Notes: a model not told the origin generated them from the sequence alone. DNA of 59,630 nt from F23-D06 sp963643165 (GCA_963643165.1 CAVIJD010000011.1:1-59630), one strand, 5' to 3'. Numbered from the stretch's first letter, positions 42,995 through 51,870 are shown. Numbers and translations: made by a program.

Positions 42995-44095
42995 TCAACT
43001 TCTTACATCGAGGGCGTTGCGGAACGCGTTGCCGATAAGCATAAACGACAACACCAACAGCATGATGGCAATGCCCGGCACAATGGCCAAATAGGCTTTG
43101 TCGAGCACGATGTAGGCATAGTTCTCTTTCATCATCATACCCCACGAGGGCATCGGAGGCTGCACGCCCAACCCCAAGAAGCTCAAGCCCGCCTCCATCA
43201 GGATGGCCGACGAGAAATTGGATGCCGCCACCACTATGATGGTGCCCGTGATGTTAGGCAGGATGTGCTTGAAGATGATCCGCAGGTTGCTGAAACCGAG
43301 TGCTTTGCCGGACTCTACAAAGTCTTGCTCGCGGAGACTGATGACCTGCCCCCGCACCACCCGCGCGATGTCAACCCACATGGTGAGCCCTATGGCGATG
43401 AAGATTTGCCAGAAACCTTTGCCCAAAGCGAAACTGATGGCTATGACCAACAGCAATGTCGGGATCGACCATACCACATTTATGATAAAGAGCAGGATGT
43501 CATCCACTTTCCCGCGGTAGTATCCGGCTATGGAACCTACCGTGATGCCAATGACCAAAGCGATGAATATGGACATAAAGCCGACAGAAAGGCTGACACG
43601 GCTTCCGATCAGCAGTTGGCTGAGCACGTCACGGCCATAGCGGTCGGTGCCGAGCAGGAATTTTTTTGTGACAGTAGGCTCCGGCGACAAGTCCGCTTTG
43701 GCGAATGTCGCATATTCGTTCTGTTCAAAGAGTTGCACCGTCACAGAGTCGGCGCTTTCGTGATACTGGCTGATTGGAATGGTGCGGTAAAGGGCGGGCT
43801 GCCCAAACAGCATCCGCCTCAGCAACGGCTGCTTTTCAACGGCCTTTTCCTGCTTCACCTGCAGCAGCACAACGCTGAAGCCGGGCTTGCGCAACGCTAT
43901 TTCCAACTGCTGGTGGTTGCAGTATGGCGTGTGGTCAGGCGTGATGAGATACCCCAAAATGGAGGCAATGACGACCAAAGCGACAAAAAAGAGCGACACC
44001 ACCCCCTCTTTTTCTTTCTTGAATCGGTTCCAGGCGAGTTTTGAAAGTGAAACTGCCCGCTCTTCTGCTCTTTTTTTCTTTTTCGGGAATATCAT
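42995..44095 (-). CDS. OppC/DppC-type ABC transporter permease
   Basis: A 366-aa peptide/nickel-type permease. The first helix (about 32-52) is followed by an extended periplasmic insert of about 85 residues not typical of short OppC, ending at FLLGTDRYGRDVLSQLLIGSR, the conserved entry to the BPD_transp_1 domain. The EAA loop reads EQDFVESGKALGFSNLRIIFKHILPN, confirming ATPase coupling. It likely imports peptides with an OppB partner, OppA and ATPases, none of which is nearby. I start at 44095 because the promoter at 44121-44128 lies within the longer frame. The long insert is a Bacteroidota feature in my experience. Confidence 0.9.
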   Translation of the reverse strand: MIFPKKKKRAEERAVSLSKLAWNRFKKEKEGVVSLFFVALVVIASILGYLITPDHTPYCNHQQLEIALRKPGFSVVLLQVKQEKAVEKQPLLRRMLFGQPALYRTIPISQYHESADSVTVQLFEQNEYATFAKADLSPEPTVTKKFLLGTDRYGRDVLSQLLIGSRVSLSVGFMSIFIALVIGITVGSIAGYYRGKVDDILLFIINVVWSIPTLLLVIAISFALGKGFWQIFIAIGLTMWVDIARVVRGQVISLREQDFVESGKALGFSNLRIIFKHILPNITGTIIVVAASNFSSAILMEAGLSFLGLGVQPPMPSWGMMMKENYAYIVLDKAYLAIVPGIAIMLLVLSFMLIGNAFRNALDVRS

Positions 44096-44120
44096 ATTGC
44101 CATAACGGAAACACAGGGCG

Positions 44121-44128
44121 CAAAAATA
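44121..44128 (-). promoter_or_regulatory. -7 element of the OppC-like gene
   Basis: TATTTTTG on the minus strand, 26 bp before ATG 44095, so this gene is transcribed separately from the helicase gene just upstream. Confidence 0.6.
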
Positions 44129-44155
44129 CAAAAATTGCCGTGCCGCCCAAACACG

Positions 44156-45589
44156 CTATTGTTCCTCGCTCGGACTGAAAAACACGTCCTTGAAATTGAT
44201 GAGATAGACCGTTTGGGTGCTGCGCGTGACGGCCGTGTAAAGCCAGCGCATATAGTCAAGGCCGACGCTGTCGTCGGGAAGATAGCCTTGGTCAATCAGC
44301 ACCTTCTTCCATTGTCCGCCTTGGGTCTTGTGGCAGGTCAAGGCGTAGGCGAACTTCACCTGTACCGCATTGAGGTAGGGGTCGTTGCGGGTCTTGAGGT
44401 AGCGCACCCGCGGGTCCGCAATCTCGGCGTAGTCCTCCGAGACAGCCTGATAGAGCCTGCGCATTTCTTCGTAAGGCAGCGAAGCCGCCTCTATGTCAAG
44501 ACTTTCCAGAATAATCTTGATGTCGATGTCGGGGTGGTCAGGATAGTCGCACAGCCTAACGGTCACATCGGCGAATGTGAAGCCGTAAAGTTCCTGCTGC
44601 CGGTGTATGGCCATCACCTCCATAATGTCGCCGTTGGCCAGGAAGCCCACCTCCGAGGTCTCGTCCACCCAATAGTAGTTGTTCTTGACCGCCATGATGA
44701 AGTCGCCGGCATTGATGCGGCTCTCCCGGTACAGGATCCGGTTCCTGATTTCGCTGTTCAGCATGAAAGCCCGCCGGTTGGAGTAGGTGATGGAGACAAT
44801 CTCGTCTGGGGCGTTTTGGCTGTAGAGTTCATTGAGCACCTCTTCAAGTTCGGCGCCGGTGATGCGCACGAAGTCGCGGAATGGCTTGCCGCCGAAGAAT
44901 GGCGGCATCGTTTCGCCACAGGCGATCTTGCCGCGCAACAAGGTGGCGTTGTACAGAATGCCCGAGTCGAGGGCTTGTCTGACCACATCGGTGAGGCTGC
45001 TTTCGAAGACACGCACGGGGTAGGCGTGCCGCATATAGTCGGGATTGAGGGCCGGGCTCTCATCTTCCAACACGGGCGGCAGCTGCGCGTCGTCGCCGAT
45101 GAACAGCATCCTGTTGTGCGCCTTGGAGAAAACATAGTCAATCAGGTCGTCGAGCAGGTTGTACCCGCCGGCAAAGTCCTCGCCGGAAGCCTGCGCCGAG
45201 ATCATCGACGCCTCATCTACGATGAAGAGAGTGTGGCTGTATTTGTTCTCCTTGCGGTAAAACTTGCGGACCCCGTCTTTGGAGGCGGTCCTGTAGATCC
45301 ATTTGTGGATGGTGTAGGCCTTGCGCCCGGCACGCTGCGAGATGACTTTGGCCGCACGTCCCGTAGGCGCCAGAATGACGCACTTGATGCGCACCTCCTC
45401 CAATGACTTGATGAGCGCGCCCGTCAAGGTGGTCTTGCCCGTGCCGGCGTACCCTTTCAGGATGAAGAGGAAACCCTCGCCGGGCTCATAGATGAATGAG
45501 GCGAGGTCAGACATGGCCTGCGTCTGGCTTTCTGTCGGAGGAAAGCCGAAATGGTGTTGAAGGCGACTGAGGAATTCGTTGCGGGTCAT
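44156..45589 (-). CDS. RecD-like ATP-dependent DNA helicase
   Basis: A 477-aa superfamily 1B helicase. Walker A GYAGTGKTTLTGAL (about residues 45-58), motif Ia LAPTGRAAKVISQ, TIHKWIY, Walker B LFIVDEASMIS, motif III FIGDDAQLPPV, and the C-terminal UvrD_C_2 motif YALTCHKTQGGQWKKV plus LYTAVTRS. It belongs to the AAA_30/RecD-like group of small stand-alone helicases, not to a RecBCD enzyme. A role in repair or recombination is probable. It lies 12 bases downstream of birA, forming a two-gene operon. Confidence 0.92.
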   Translation of the reverse strand: MTRNEFLSRLQHHFGFPPTESQTQAMSDLASFIYEPGEGFLFILKGYAGTGKTTLTGALIKSLEEVRIKCVILAPTGRAAKVISQRAGRKAYTIHKWIYRTASKDGVRKFYRKENKYSHTLFIVDEASMISAQASGEDFAGGYNLLDDLIDYVFSKAHNRMLFIGDDAQLPPVLEDESPALNPDYMRHAYPVRVFESSLTDVVRQALDSGILYNATLLRGKIACGETMPPFFGGKPFRDFVRITGAELEEVLNELYSQNAPDEIVSITYSNRRAFMLNSEIRNRILYRESRINAGDFIMAVKNNYYWVDETSEVGFLANGDIMEVMAIHRQQELYGFTFADVTVRLCDYPDHPDIDIKIILESLDIEAASLPYEEMRRLYQAVSEDYAEIADPRVRYLKTRNDPYLNAVQVKFAYALTCHKTQGGQWKKVLIDQGYLPDDSVGLDYMRWLYTAVTRSTQTVYLINFKDVFFSPSEEQ

Positions 45590-45601
45590 AGTGTTGCGTT
45601 T

Positions 45602-46348
45602 TTAAAGAAAGGTCACCTCCTTGAATCCGCACACATGGCTGTTCCCGTGGTCGTCGTCCAGGACCAGGCGTCCGTAGGCGTCAATGTCTGTGATAGCGGC
45701 GTAAAGCACTTCGTCGTGTACGCGGTAGTGTCCAAACTCGCGGAGGCGGTAAAGCCGTTGCATATAATGAGCATAGAGTGCTTCCGCATTTTCTGTAGAG
45801 AGGTCGGGGAGATGGTCGAGCAGGGTCTGGCGGTAGGCTTGCAGCAGTGCGGCGGTGTCGTGCCGCGTTCCCGTCTCGAGCAGCAGCGAGGTGGGGTGGG
45901 GGATGTCGGGCGGGAAGGAGGGCTGGTTGACGTTGATGCCGATGCCGGCCACGGTATATTGCAGCCGGTCGCCGCACACCGAATGTTCGATGAGGATGCC
46001 GGCCACTTTCTTGCCGTTGACATAGAGGTCGTTGGGCCACTTGATGCGCACCTCGGGCACGAATTGTTCCAGAAACGCCGCCGTCACAATCGAGAAGTAT
46101 TGGTTGAAGAGGAACTGGCGCGCGGCGGGCAGGGGAGGCTTCACGTAAAAGCTGACCAGCAGGTTCTCGCCGCGGCTGCTGAACCAGCGGTTGCGGCCCA
46201 TGCCGCGTCCCTGTGACTGGTAGTCCGTATAGAGCGCGAAAAACGGCGGCAACGACCCGCCGGCAGCAACTTCGGCAGCGGCCATTTCTGACAATAACAG
46301 GTTGGTGGATTTGGCATTAGCCACAAATTGCATATCGCTGACTTTCAT
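45602..46348 (-). CDS. birA: Biotin-[acetyl-CoA-carboxylase] ligase BirA (catalytic domain only)
   Basis: A 248-aa biotin protein ligase lacking the DNA-binding N-terminus of E. coli BirA, so it is a group I ligase without a repressor function. The biotinyl-AMP loop YQSQGRGMGRNRWFS (about residues 43-57) and KWPNDLYVNGKKVAGIL (about 106-122) are intact. VAGIGINVNQ follows, and a small C-terminal domain ends the protein. It biotinylates carboxylases. Start at 46348 agrees with the family N-terminus (STNxxL) and with a promoter whose -7 element ends only five bases before the ATG, so the mRNA may be leaderless. Confidence 0.93.
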   Translation of the reverse strand: MKVSDMQFVANAKSTNLLLSEMAAAEVAAGGSLPPFFALYTDYQSQGRGMGRNRWFSSRGENLLVSFYVKPPLPAARQFLFNQYFSIVTAAFLEQFVPEVRIKWPNDLYVNGKKVAGILIEHSVCGDRLQYTVAGIGINVNQPSFPPDIPHPTSLLLETGTRHDTAALLQAYRQTLLDHLPDLSTENAEALYAHYMQRLYRLREFGHYRVHDEVLYAAITDIDAYGRLVLDDDHGNSHVCGFKEVTFL

Positions 46349-46352
46349 TCCG

Positions 46353-46360
46353 CAAAAATA
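46353..46360 (-). promoter_or_regulatory. -7 element of birA, next to its start codon
   Basis: TATTTTTG on the minus strand ends at 46353, five bases from the A of the birA ATG. Transcription would start at or within a few bases of the ATG. Confidence 0.6.
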
Positions 46361-46362
46361 AG

Positions 46363-46370
46363 TATCTTTG
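46363..46370 (+). promoter_or_regulatory. -7 element of the DUF4197-like lipoprotein gene
   Basis: TATCTTTG, 17 bp before ATG 46387 and only two bases from the opposing birA -7 element: a back-to-back promoter pair. Confidence 0.65.
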
Positions 46371-46386
46371 CGCACAAATTTCAAAA

Positions 46387-47082
46387 ATGATGAAGAAAAT
46401 CGAAATTCTGCTTCTGGCCGTCCTTGCCACGGCTCTTTTAGGCAGCTGCGAAGACAAGTCGGGAACGTATGCAGAACAGTACTATACGAACACCGAGAAG
46501 AACAAAACCATCTACAACTGCCTCGACACCTGCCTTGGCGTGGCGGCAAACAACCTGTGCAAGCTGAACGGCTACTCGCAGCATGACGGGGGCATTTACA
46601 AGATCGACTACGCCCCGATCAGTTACGTGCTCGACACGCTTTCGGAACACCAGCAGGGTTGGTTGGCCGACTCGCTCGTGTTCTTTTCCAACCGTATGGC
46701 AGAGAGTTCCGGCACGGTGGTGCGCGACGCCTTCTCAAATGCCATAAACAAGCTGGTCGTCTATGACCCCGACGAGCTGCTTGACGGGAACTCGGCACTG
46801 ATTACCGCATATTTCAAACAGATGAAATACAGAGACATAGAAGATGCGTTCGCGACCCCGCTCAGTGTCCGCATCTCGGTATTTGAAGTCAATTATTGGC
46901 TGGACGAAGTGTTGCGCCAATATTACAACATCACCAACACCGTCGTTTCCTTCGATTTGCAAGACTACCTGACAGAAAGGATGATGGATGGCATTTTTGA
47001 AGAGATGAGCAAAGAAGAGATCCTTACCCGCACCGACACACTGCACCGTTTCACCGGCAGCGGCCTGCTGAACAGGGATTAG
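46387..47082 (+). CDS. DUF4197-like lipoprotein
   Basis: A 231-aa lipoprotein with a lipobox LGSC (Cys21). The mature part contains LADSLVFFSNRMAESSGTVV, RDAFSNAINKLVV and ELLDGNSALITAYFK, which follow the order of the DUF4197 pattern (amphipathic MNRAAE helix, DAI, ILxG, AxTxYF). The family's function is unknown; members are periplasmic. The gene has its own promoter and lies 63 bp before the phosphofructokinase gene. The assignment is by pattern, so moderately sure. Confidence 0.7.
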   Translation: MMKKIEILLLAVLATALLGSCEDKSGTYAEQYYTNTEKNKTIYNCLDTCLGVAANNLCKLNGYSQHDGGIYKIDYAPISYVLDTLSEHQQGWLADSLVFFSNRMAESSGTVVRDAFSNAINKLVVYDPDELLDGNSALITAYFKQMKYRDIEDAFATPLSVRISVFEVNYWLDEVLRQYYNITNTVVSFDLQDYLTERMMDGIFEEMSKEEILTRTDTLHRFTGSGLLNRD

Positions 47083-47145
47083 GGACATTCTCGCGAAGCC
47101 GGACCATTTTTCGTTATTGATTGATAATAATAAAACAACAAAGAC

Positions 47146-48378
47146 ATGCATACAGAAAAACTATTCAAAGGCAAGACATTGGCCATCTTATCGGGCGGTG
47201 GCGACACGCCAGCCATCAACTCCAGCATCGAATGTGTAAGAAACCGCGCTTCCATGCTCGGATTCAAGGTTTACGGAATCCTGCGCGGGTGGAAAGGACT
47301 GCTGGGCGAAGGCGACGTGGTGGACTTGACCAACATACCCTACAACGGCATTTACGGCGGCACGGCGCTGCTCTCTTCAAGGACAAACCCGTTCCCGAGC
47401 AAGAAAAATCCGGAAGACCGCTCGCAGCAGATCCTCCGCAACATCGAGCGCTACAAAATCGACGTCTTGGTCACCATCGGCGGCGATGACACGAACGGCG
47501 CAGCCAAAAAGATGTACGAGAAATATGGCATTCCGGTCATCGGCTTTCCCAAGACCATCGACAATGATTTGAGGACCAGGACGATGCACCATTATGCCGG
47601 TCAGCAGCACGAAACGGTGCTTTGTCCGGGATTCCCCTCCGGGGCCATGGCCATCAAGAAACTCACCAGCAAATTGCACACCACCAACGAGTCGCATCAG
47701 CGCATCATGGTGCTGGAGGTCATGGGGCGCGACGCCGGCTGGCTTACCGGCTCTGCCATCTTCGGCGGCGCGCAGATGGCGCTGGTGCCTGAAGTGGAGA
47801 TGACCAAAGAGCGCAAAGAGTTCTTCTTCGAGTCCGTAAAGGAGAATTACATGCGGTCGCCCAAGCACAGCCTTATCATAGCCGTGTCAGAGGGCGTGCG
47901 CTGGTGGGACGACGAGAAACAGCAACTCGGCATGGTGTATGCCTCCTCCGACACCGACGAGTACGGACATCCGCGCTTCGGCGGCATCAGCGGCACCATC
48001 GCCTCCGAAATCAGCCGCAAACTCGGCATAGAGGCCAGGGGGCAGATTTCAGGCTACATCCCCCGCTCCGGGAAATGCTACGAATATGACCGGCGACTCA
48101 CGTCAACGCTGGCCGACAAGGTGGTGGACCTGCTGCTCCGCGAAGACTACGGCAAAATGCCCGTCATGCACGACATCGTGCCCTACGAGGAACTGGAAGA
48201 GTTCCACGCCTCCGAAATCGAAATGGGCAACATCGGCAACTTCCCGCTCCCCGCTGCCTATTATGACGCCAACAAGTTCATGTTCACCGACCAATATGTG
48301 GACTTCCTGTCAAACATCATAGGTTCGCCGTACCGGATGGAGTTCAACCAGCAATTCCCCGTTGTCATCCCTGAATAA
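47146..48378 (+). CDS. 6-phosphofructokinase, pyrophosphate-type signature
   Basis: A 410-aa phosphofructokinase. The nucleotide or PPi loop is LSGGGDTPAIN (about residues 15-25), the phosphoryl-donor site reads IGGDDT with Asp115, and the next motif is GFPKTIDND with Lys136. In characterised enzymes, Asp and Lys at these two positions (instead of Gly and Gly) mark PPi-dependent phosphofructokinases, so this enzyme probably uses pyrophosphate and may work reversibly in glycolysis. Sugar-site motifs MGRDAGWLTG and SEGVRWW are present. The donor assignment rests on these two residues. It lies 44 bases before murA. Confidence 0.9.
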   Translation: MHTEKLFKGKTLAILSGGGDTPAINSSIECVRNRASMLGFKVYGILRGWKGLLGEGDVVDLTNIPYNGIYGGTALLSSRTNPFPSKKNPEDRSQQILRNIERYKIDVLVTIGGDDTNGAAKKMYEKYGIPVIGFPKTIDNDLRTRTMHHYAGQQHETVLCPGFPSGAMAIKKLTSKLHTTNESHQRIMVLEVMGRDAGWLTGSAIFGGAQMALVPEVEMTKERKEFFFESVKENYMRSPKHSLIIAVSEGVRWWDDEKQQLGMVYASSDTDEYGHPRFGGISGTIASEISRKLGIEARGQISGYIPRSGKCYEYDRRLTSTLADKVVDLLLREDYGKMPVMHDIVPYEELEEFHASEIEMGNIGNFPLPAAYYDANKFMFTDQYVDFLSNIIGSPYRMEFNQQFPVVIPE

Positions 48379-48422
48379 GGGCGCATATTTTCACATTAAC
48401 CCTATAACATCCCGAAAAGAGC

Positions 48423-49730
48423 ATGGCTGAATTCATCATTGAGGGCGGGCACAAGCTGAGCGGCGAGATTACGCCGCAAGGGGCCAAGAACGAGGCGCTG
48501 CAGATCCTCTCTGCCGTCTTGCTGACCGCCGACCCCGTCACCGTATCCAACCTCCCCGACATCCGCGACGTGCATCGCTATATAGATATATTGTCACTCC
48601 TCGGGGTGAAAGTCACGAAACTGAACAGGGAGACCTACACATTCCAGGCCGACGACGTGAATCTGGACATGCTGACCACGCCCGAGTTCGTGAAGCTCTC
48701 GGCGTCGATCCGCGCCTCCATCATGGTCATCGGCCCGCTGTTGGGGCGGTTCGGCCATGCCTACGCGGCCCGTCCCGGCGGCGACCAGATAGGCCGGCGC
48801 CCGCTCACCACCCATTTTGAGGGCTTTGAGCACTTGGGCGCCCACACGCAACTTTCAGACGACGGGCTGTTCTTCAAAATTGAAGCCGACCACCTGAAAG
48901 GCTCCTATATGCTGCTCAACGAGGCCTCCGTCACGGGCACGGCCAACATCGTGATGGCGGCAGTGCTCGCCGAGGGCAAGACCACCATCTTCAATGCCGC
49001 CTGCGAACCCTACCTCTACCAACTCTGCTCCATGCTCAATCGCATGGGCGCCAACATCTCAGGCATCGGCTCCAACTTGTTGACGATTGAGGGGGTGGAA
49101 CAACTCCACGGCTGCGAACACCGCATCCTGCCCGACATGATCGAGATAGGCAGCTTCATCGGCATGGCCGCCCTCAACCAGTCGCCACTCACCATCAAGA
49201 ACTGCGCCTGCGAACACCTGGGCATCATCCCCTACACGTTCCGGAAACTGGGCATCGACTTCGAGCAGAAGGACGACGACATTGTTGTCCACGAACAGGA
49301 CATCTATGAGATCGGCACCAACTACGACGGCTCTGTGCTCACCATTGCCGACGCCCCTTGGCCCGGCTTCACGCCCGACCTTATCAGCATCGTGCTGGTG
49401 ACCGCAATACAGGCAAGGGGCAGCGTGCTGATACACCAGAAGATGTTTGAGAGCAGGCTCTTTTTCGTCGATAAACTGCAGAGCATGGGCGCGCAGATCA
49501 CACTCTGTGACCCGCACCGCGCCATAGTCATCGGCCTCGAACGGCGCCGGCCGCTCCGCGCCACCACGATGTCCTCACCCGACATCAGAGCCGGAGTGTC
49601 GCTGCTCATAGCCGCACTCTCCGCCAAAGGCACCAGCATCATACAGAACGTGGAACAAATAGACCGCGGATACCAAAACATCGTCGAACGCCTCCAGTCA
49701 CTCGGCGCTGTCATGGAAAGAAGAAAATGA
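48423..49730 (+). CDS. murA: UDP-N-acetylglucosamine 1-carboxyvinyltransferase MurA (Asp variant)
   Basis: A 435-aa EPSP-synthase-fold enzyme adding enolpyruvate from PEP to UDP-GlcNAc, the first committed step of peptidoglycan synthesis. Lys22-Asn23 (GAKNEAL) and the late ATTMSSPDIRAGVSLLIAAL block are conserved. In the flexible active-site loop, the usual PGGCxIGxRPxD reads PGGDQIGRRPL, so the catalytic Cys is Asp121 (codon 48783-48785). Cys-to-Asp enzymes are active but not alkylated by fosfomycin, as in Mycobacterium and Chlamydia. Intrinsic fosfomycin resistance of this target is therefore expected. Confidence 0.96.
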   Translation: MAEFIIEGGHKLSGEITPQGAKNEALQILSAVLLTADPVTVSNLPDIRDVHRYIDILSLLGVKVTKLNRETYTFQADDVNLDMLTTPEFVKLSASIRASIMVIGPLLGRFGHAYAARPGGDQIGRRPLTTHFEGFEHLGAHTQLSDDGLFFKIEADHLKGSYMLLNEASVTGTANIVMAAVLAEGKTTIFNAACEPYLYQLCSMLNRMGANISGIGSNLLTIEGVEQLHGCEHRILPDMIEIGSFIGMAALNQSPLTIKNCACEHLGIIPYTFRKLGIDFEQKDDDIVVHEQDIYEIGTNYDGSVLTIADAPWPGFTPDLISIVLVTAIQARGSVLIHQKMFESRLFFVDKLQSMGAQITLCDPHRAIVIGLERRRPLRATTMSSPDIRAGVSLLIAALSAKGTSIIQNVEQIDRGYQNIVERLQSLGAVMERRK

Positions 49731-49809
49731 TTTTTTTCATCTTCCTGTAAAATATCGGACACTTTCAAACGTTATGTGACGCTTGATGATTCTAAAAAAC
49801 CATAAAATA

Positions 49810-50826
49810 ATGAAAAAACAATTATCTTTTCTGATGATGTTGGTAGCTGCCGCCGCAGGACTGTCGGCACAGACACAAGTCAACAATCCGGGCTTCGAAA
49901 ACTGGACGCAAGGACGGCCTGACGGTTGGACCACGTATGTCTCGGGGGAAGTCACGACCACACTCCCCATCATCGGCGACTTTGGTTACCCCGTCACTTG
50001 CGAGTTCGGCTCGCAAACCACTGACGCATACAGCGGCTCGTACGCCCTGAAACTCCAAGCGGCCTCCATCGGCATTGAGGGCATCATGTCTTATACATTG
50101 CCGGGCATCGCCCAACTGGGCACCGCCGGCACTTTCAGCATCCCGCTCTCCACGATACAGGAACTGCTGAACAGTCCTGACAGCCTTGACATTGAAGACC
50201 TGATGAGCCTTTCCTCCCTGCGCAACGTCGTCGCCGACGGCATGGCATGCACCCGCACGCCCGTCAGCATCCGGATGCGCGTCAAATATCTGCCGCAAAA
50301 CGACACGCTGACGGTAATAGCCTTTACGACAAAACAGTCCACCGACACAGAAACCGACACCGCGGACATGTTTGGCGACCTCGAAGCAATCGTGAGCGAG
50401 GCCTTCTTCCAGACCTTCGATACGATACCGGAATATGCCGAAATCGAGATCCCGTTTGACGACACATTGGCGGAGTGCGACCGCATCCGCATCATAATCA
50501 TGGCCGGCAGTTTCCTTTCGGCCAATACCGCAACAGAGCTTTATTTGGATGACGTCAGGCTGGACTACGGCACGGACGTGCCCGAGCAAATGGCTGAAAA
50601 AGTGCGCGTTTACCCCAATCCCGCCCGCGATTGCCTCTTTGTTGAGGCAGGCAACGGCGACACGTACCGCTGCCGCCTCTTAGACCTGGCAGGACGCACA
50701 GTGGCCGCACAGGACAATGTGTCTGGACAAACCGCCTTGAATGTGAAATCGCTCGCTTCCGGCATCTATCTGCTCAAAATGGAGCAGGGGAACCAGACCG
50801 TGACGCGCAAAGTGGTGATAAAATAA
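49810..50826 (+). CDS. Secreted T9SS protein with PCMD-like beta domain
   Basis: A 338-aa exported protein. Signal peptide 1-21 (LMMLVAAAAGLSA-Q). The body opens VNNPGFENWTQGRPDGWTTY, as in PCMD (putative carbohydrate metabolism) and related jelly-roll domains, continues with beta strands, and ends with a type A T9SS sorting tail: VRVYPNPARDCLFVEAG near 263 and GIYLLKMEQGNQTVTRKVVIK. The start at 49810 gives the proper signal peptide; the in-frame ATG at 49783 is less likely. A clear promoter is not visible in the 79 bp after murA. Confidence 0.85.
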   Translation: MKKQLSFLMMLVAAAAGLSAQTQVNNPGFENWTQGRPDGWTTYVSGEVTTTLPIIGDFGYPVTCEFGSQTTDAYSGSYALKLQAASIGIEGIMSYTLPGIAQLGTAGTFSIPLSTIQELLNSPDSLDIEDLMSLSSLRNVVADGMACTRTPVSIRMRVKYLPQNDTLTVIAFTTKQSTDTETDTADMFGDLEAIVSEAFFQTFDTIPEYAEIEIPFDDTLAECDRIRIIIMAGSFLSANTATELYLDDVRLDYGTDVPEQMAEKVRVYPNPARDCLFVEAGNGDTYRCRLLDLAGRTVAAQDNVSGQTALNVKSLASGIYLLKMEQGNQTVTRKVVIK

Positions 50827-50829
50827 GCC

Positions 50830-51777
50830 ATGAACATCTGGCTGGCACCGCTTCACGGAATCACAAACTATACCTTCCGTAACAGTCTATGCCGTCATTT
50901 TGGCGGCATAGACTGTTTCATAACCCCTTTTCTGCCCGTTCAGGAAAGCGACAAGTTGAATGTGAAAGGTTGGCAGGACATCTATCCCGAGAACAACACG
51001 GCCGTGCCTGCCATACCGCAACTTATGGGCAACAAGCCGTCGCATTTTATAGACACGATGAATGCGCTGCACGACCGTTACGGCTACCTGGACTTCAACT
51101 GGAACATAGGCTGCCCCGTGGCGCAAGTGGTGCGCCGGCGTCGGGGGTGCGGACTGATGCCCGACGCTGACGCCGTAGAAGCCGTGGTCAGCACCGTGAC
51201 GTCGCAAACGCCCTACCGTTTTTCCGTCAAGATGAGGCTCGGACTCAACGACAAGGCGGAAGGACTGGAAATTGTGAAACGGCTGGAGCATTATCCGCTG
51301 TCGTTCATCGTCATCCACCCGCGGTTGGGCAAACAGATGTACGAGGGAGAACCCGACCTCGAAACGATGGACCTGTTCTGCCGCCACACGAGCCATCGGG
51401 TAGTCTATAGCGGCGACATCTTCACAAAAGAACGCTTTGGCGAAATGAAACGGCGGTATCCGCAAATCGACGACTGGATGCTCGGGCGCGGACTCTTGCG
51501 CAACCCATTCCTCGCCGAGGAAATCAAAGACATGCCCACCGCCGACAGGCAGCGGCGCTTTCTACGCTATTACCAACTGTCAACGGACGAGTCGCTGCGC
51601 CGCGTCAAAGAACGCAGCACGCTGGCTCACCTCAAGGAACGCTGGCACTATTACGCCGCATTGGTCAACCTTTCGGCTGAAGAGCTGCAGCAACTGCTCC
51701 GAATCAACGACTTTGCACGTTTTTACGACAAAACACTGCTAATTCTTCAACAATGGAAGCCCGCCGTGCAGGAATGA
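50830..51777 (+). CDS. tRNA-dihydrouridine synthase
   Basis: A 315-aa flavin enzyme of the Dus family, reducing uridines in tRNA D-loops. Seen: LAPLHGITNYTFR start, FNWNIGCPVAQVVRRRRGCGLM with the catalytic Cys near residue 97, SVKMRLGLND, FIVIHPRLGKQMYEG and the phosphate-binding VVYSGDIFT and MLGRGLLRNPFL. It begins three bases after the T9SS gene stop. Codons 18-32 contain a perfect 14-bp inverted repeat, listed separately. Which Dus subgroup it belongs to (DusA, B or C) I cannot say. Confidence 0.93.
   Translation: MNIWLAPLHGITNYTFRNSLCRHFGGIDCFITPFLPVQESDKLNVKGWQDIYPENNTAVPAIPQLMGNKPSHFIDTMNALHDRYGYLDFNWNIGCPVAQVVRRRRGCGLMPDADAVEAVVSTVTSQTPYRFSVKMRLGLNDKAEGLEIVKRLEHYPLSFIVIHPRLGKQMYEGEPDLETMDLFCRHTSHRVVYSGDIFTKERFGEMKRRYPQIDDWMLGRGLLRNPFLAEEIKDMPTADRQRRFLRYYQLSTDESLRRVKERSTLAHLKERWHYYAALVNLSAEELQQLLRINDFARFYDKTLLILQQWKPAVQE
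50881..50917. repeat. Perfect 14-bp inverted repeat inside the dus gene
   Basis: AACAGTCTATGCCG (50881-50894) and its exact complement (50904-50917) flank a nine-base loop. In mRNA this would form a very stable hairpin about 50 nt after the start codon. Such a structure is unusual for coding sequence. Confidence 0.8.
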
Positions 51778-51870
51778 GGCAAAACCAAGCCCAAACAACT
51801 GTATGGTTATCAACATTGTAAAGGTGATAAAAAATATTTTCGTTGCGCTTGCGGCTTATTGAAAAAAATG

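Noticed and set aside
44135..45406. 423-codon plus-strand frame opposite the RecD-like helicase
   Set aside because: No motif or promoter; the minus strand has complete helicase motifs.
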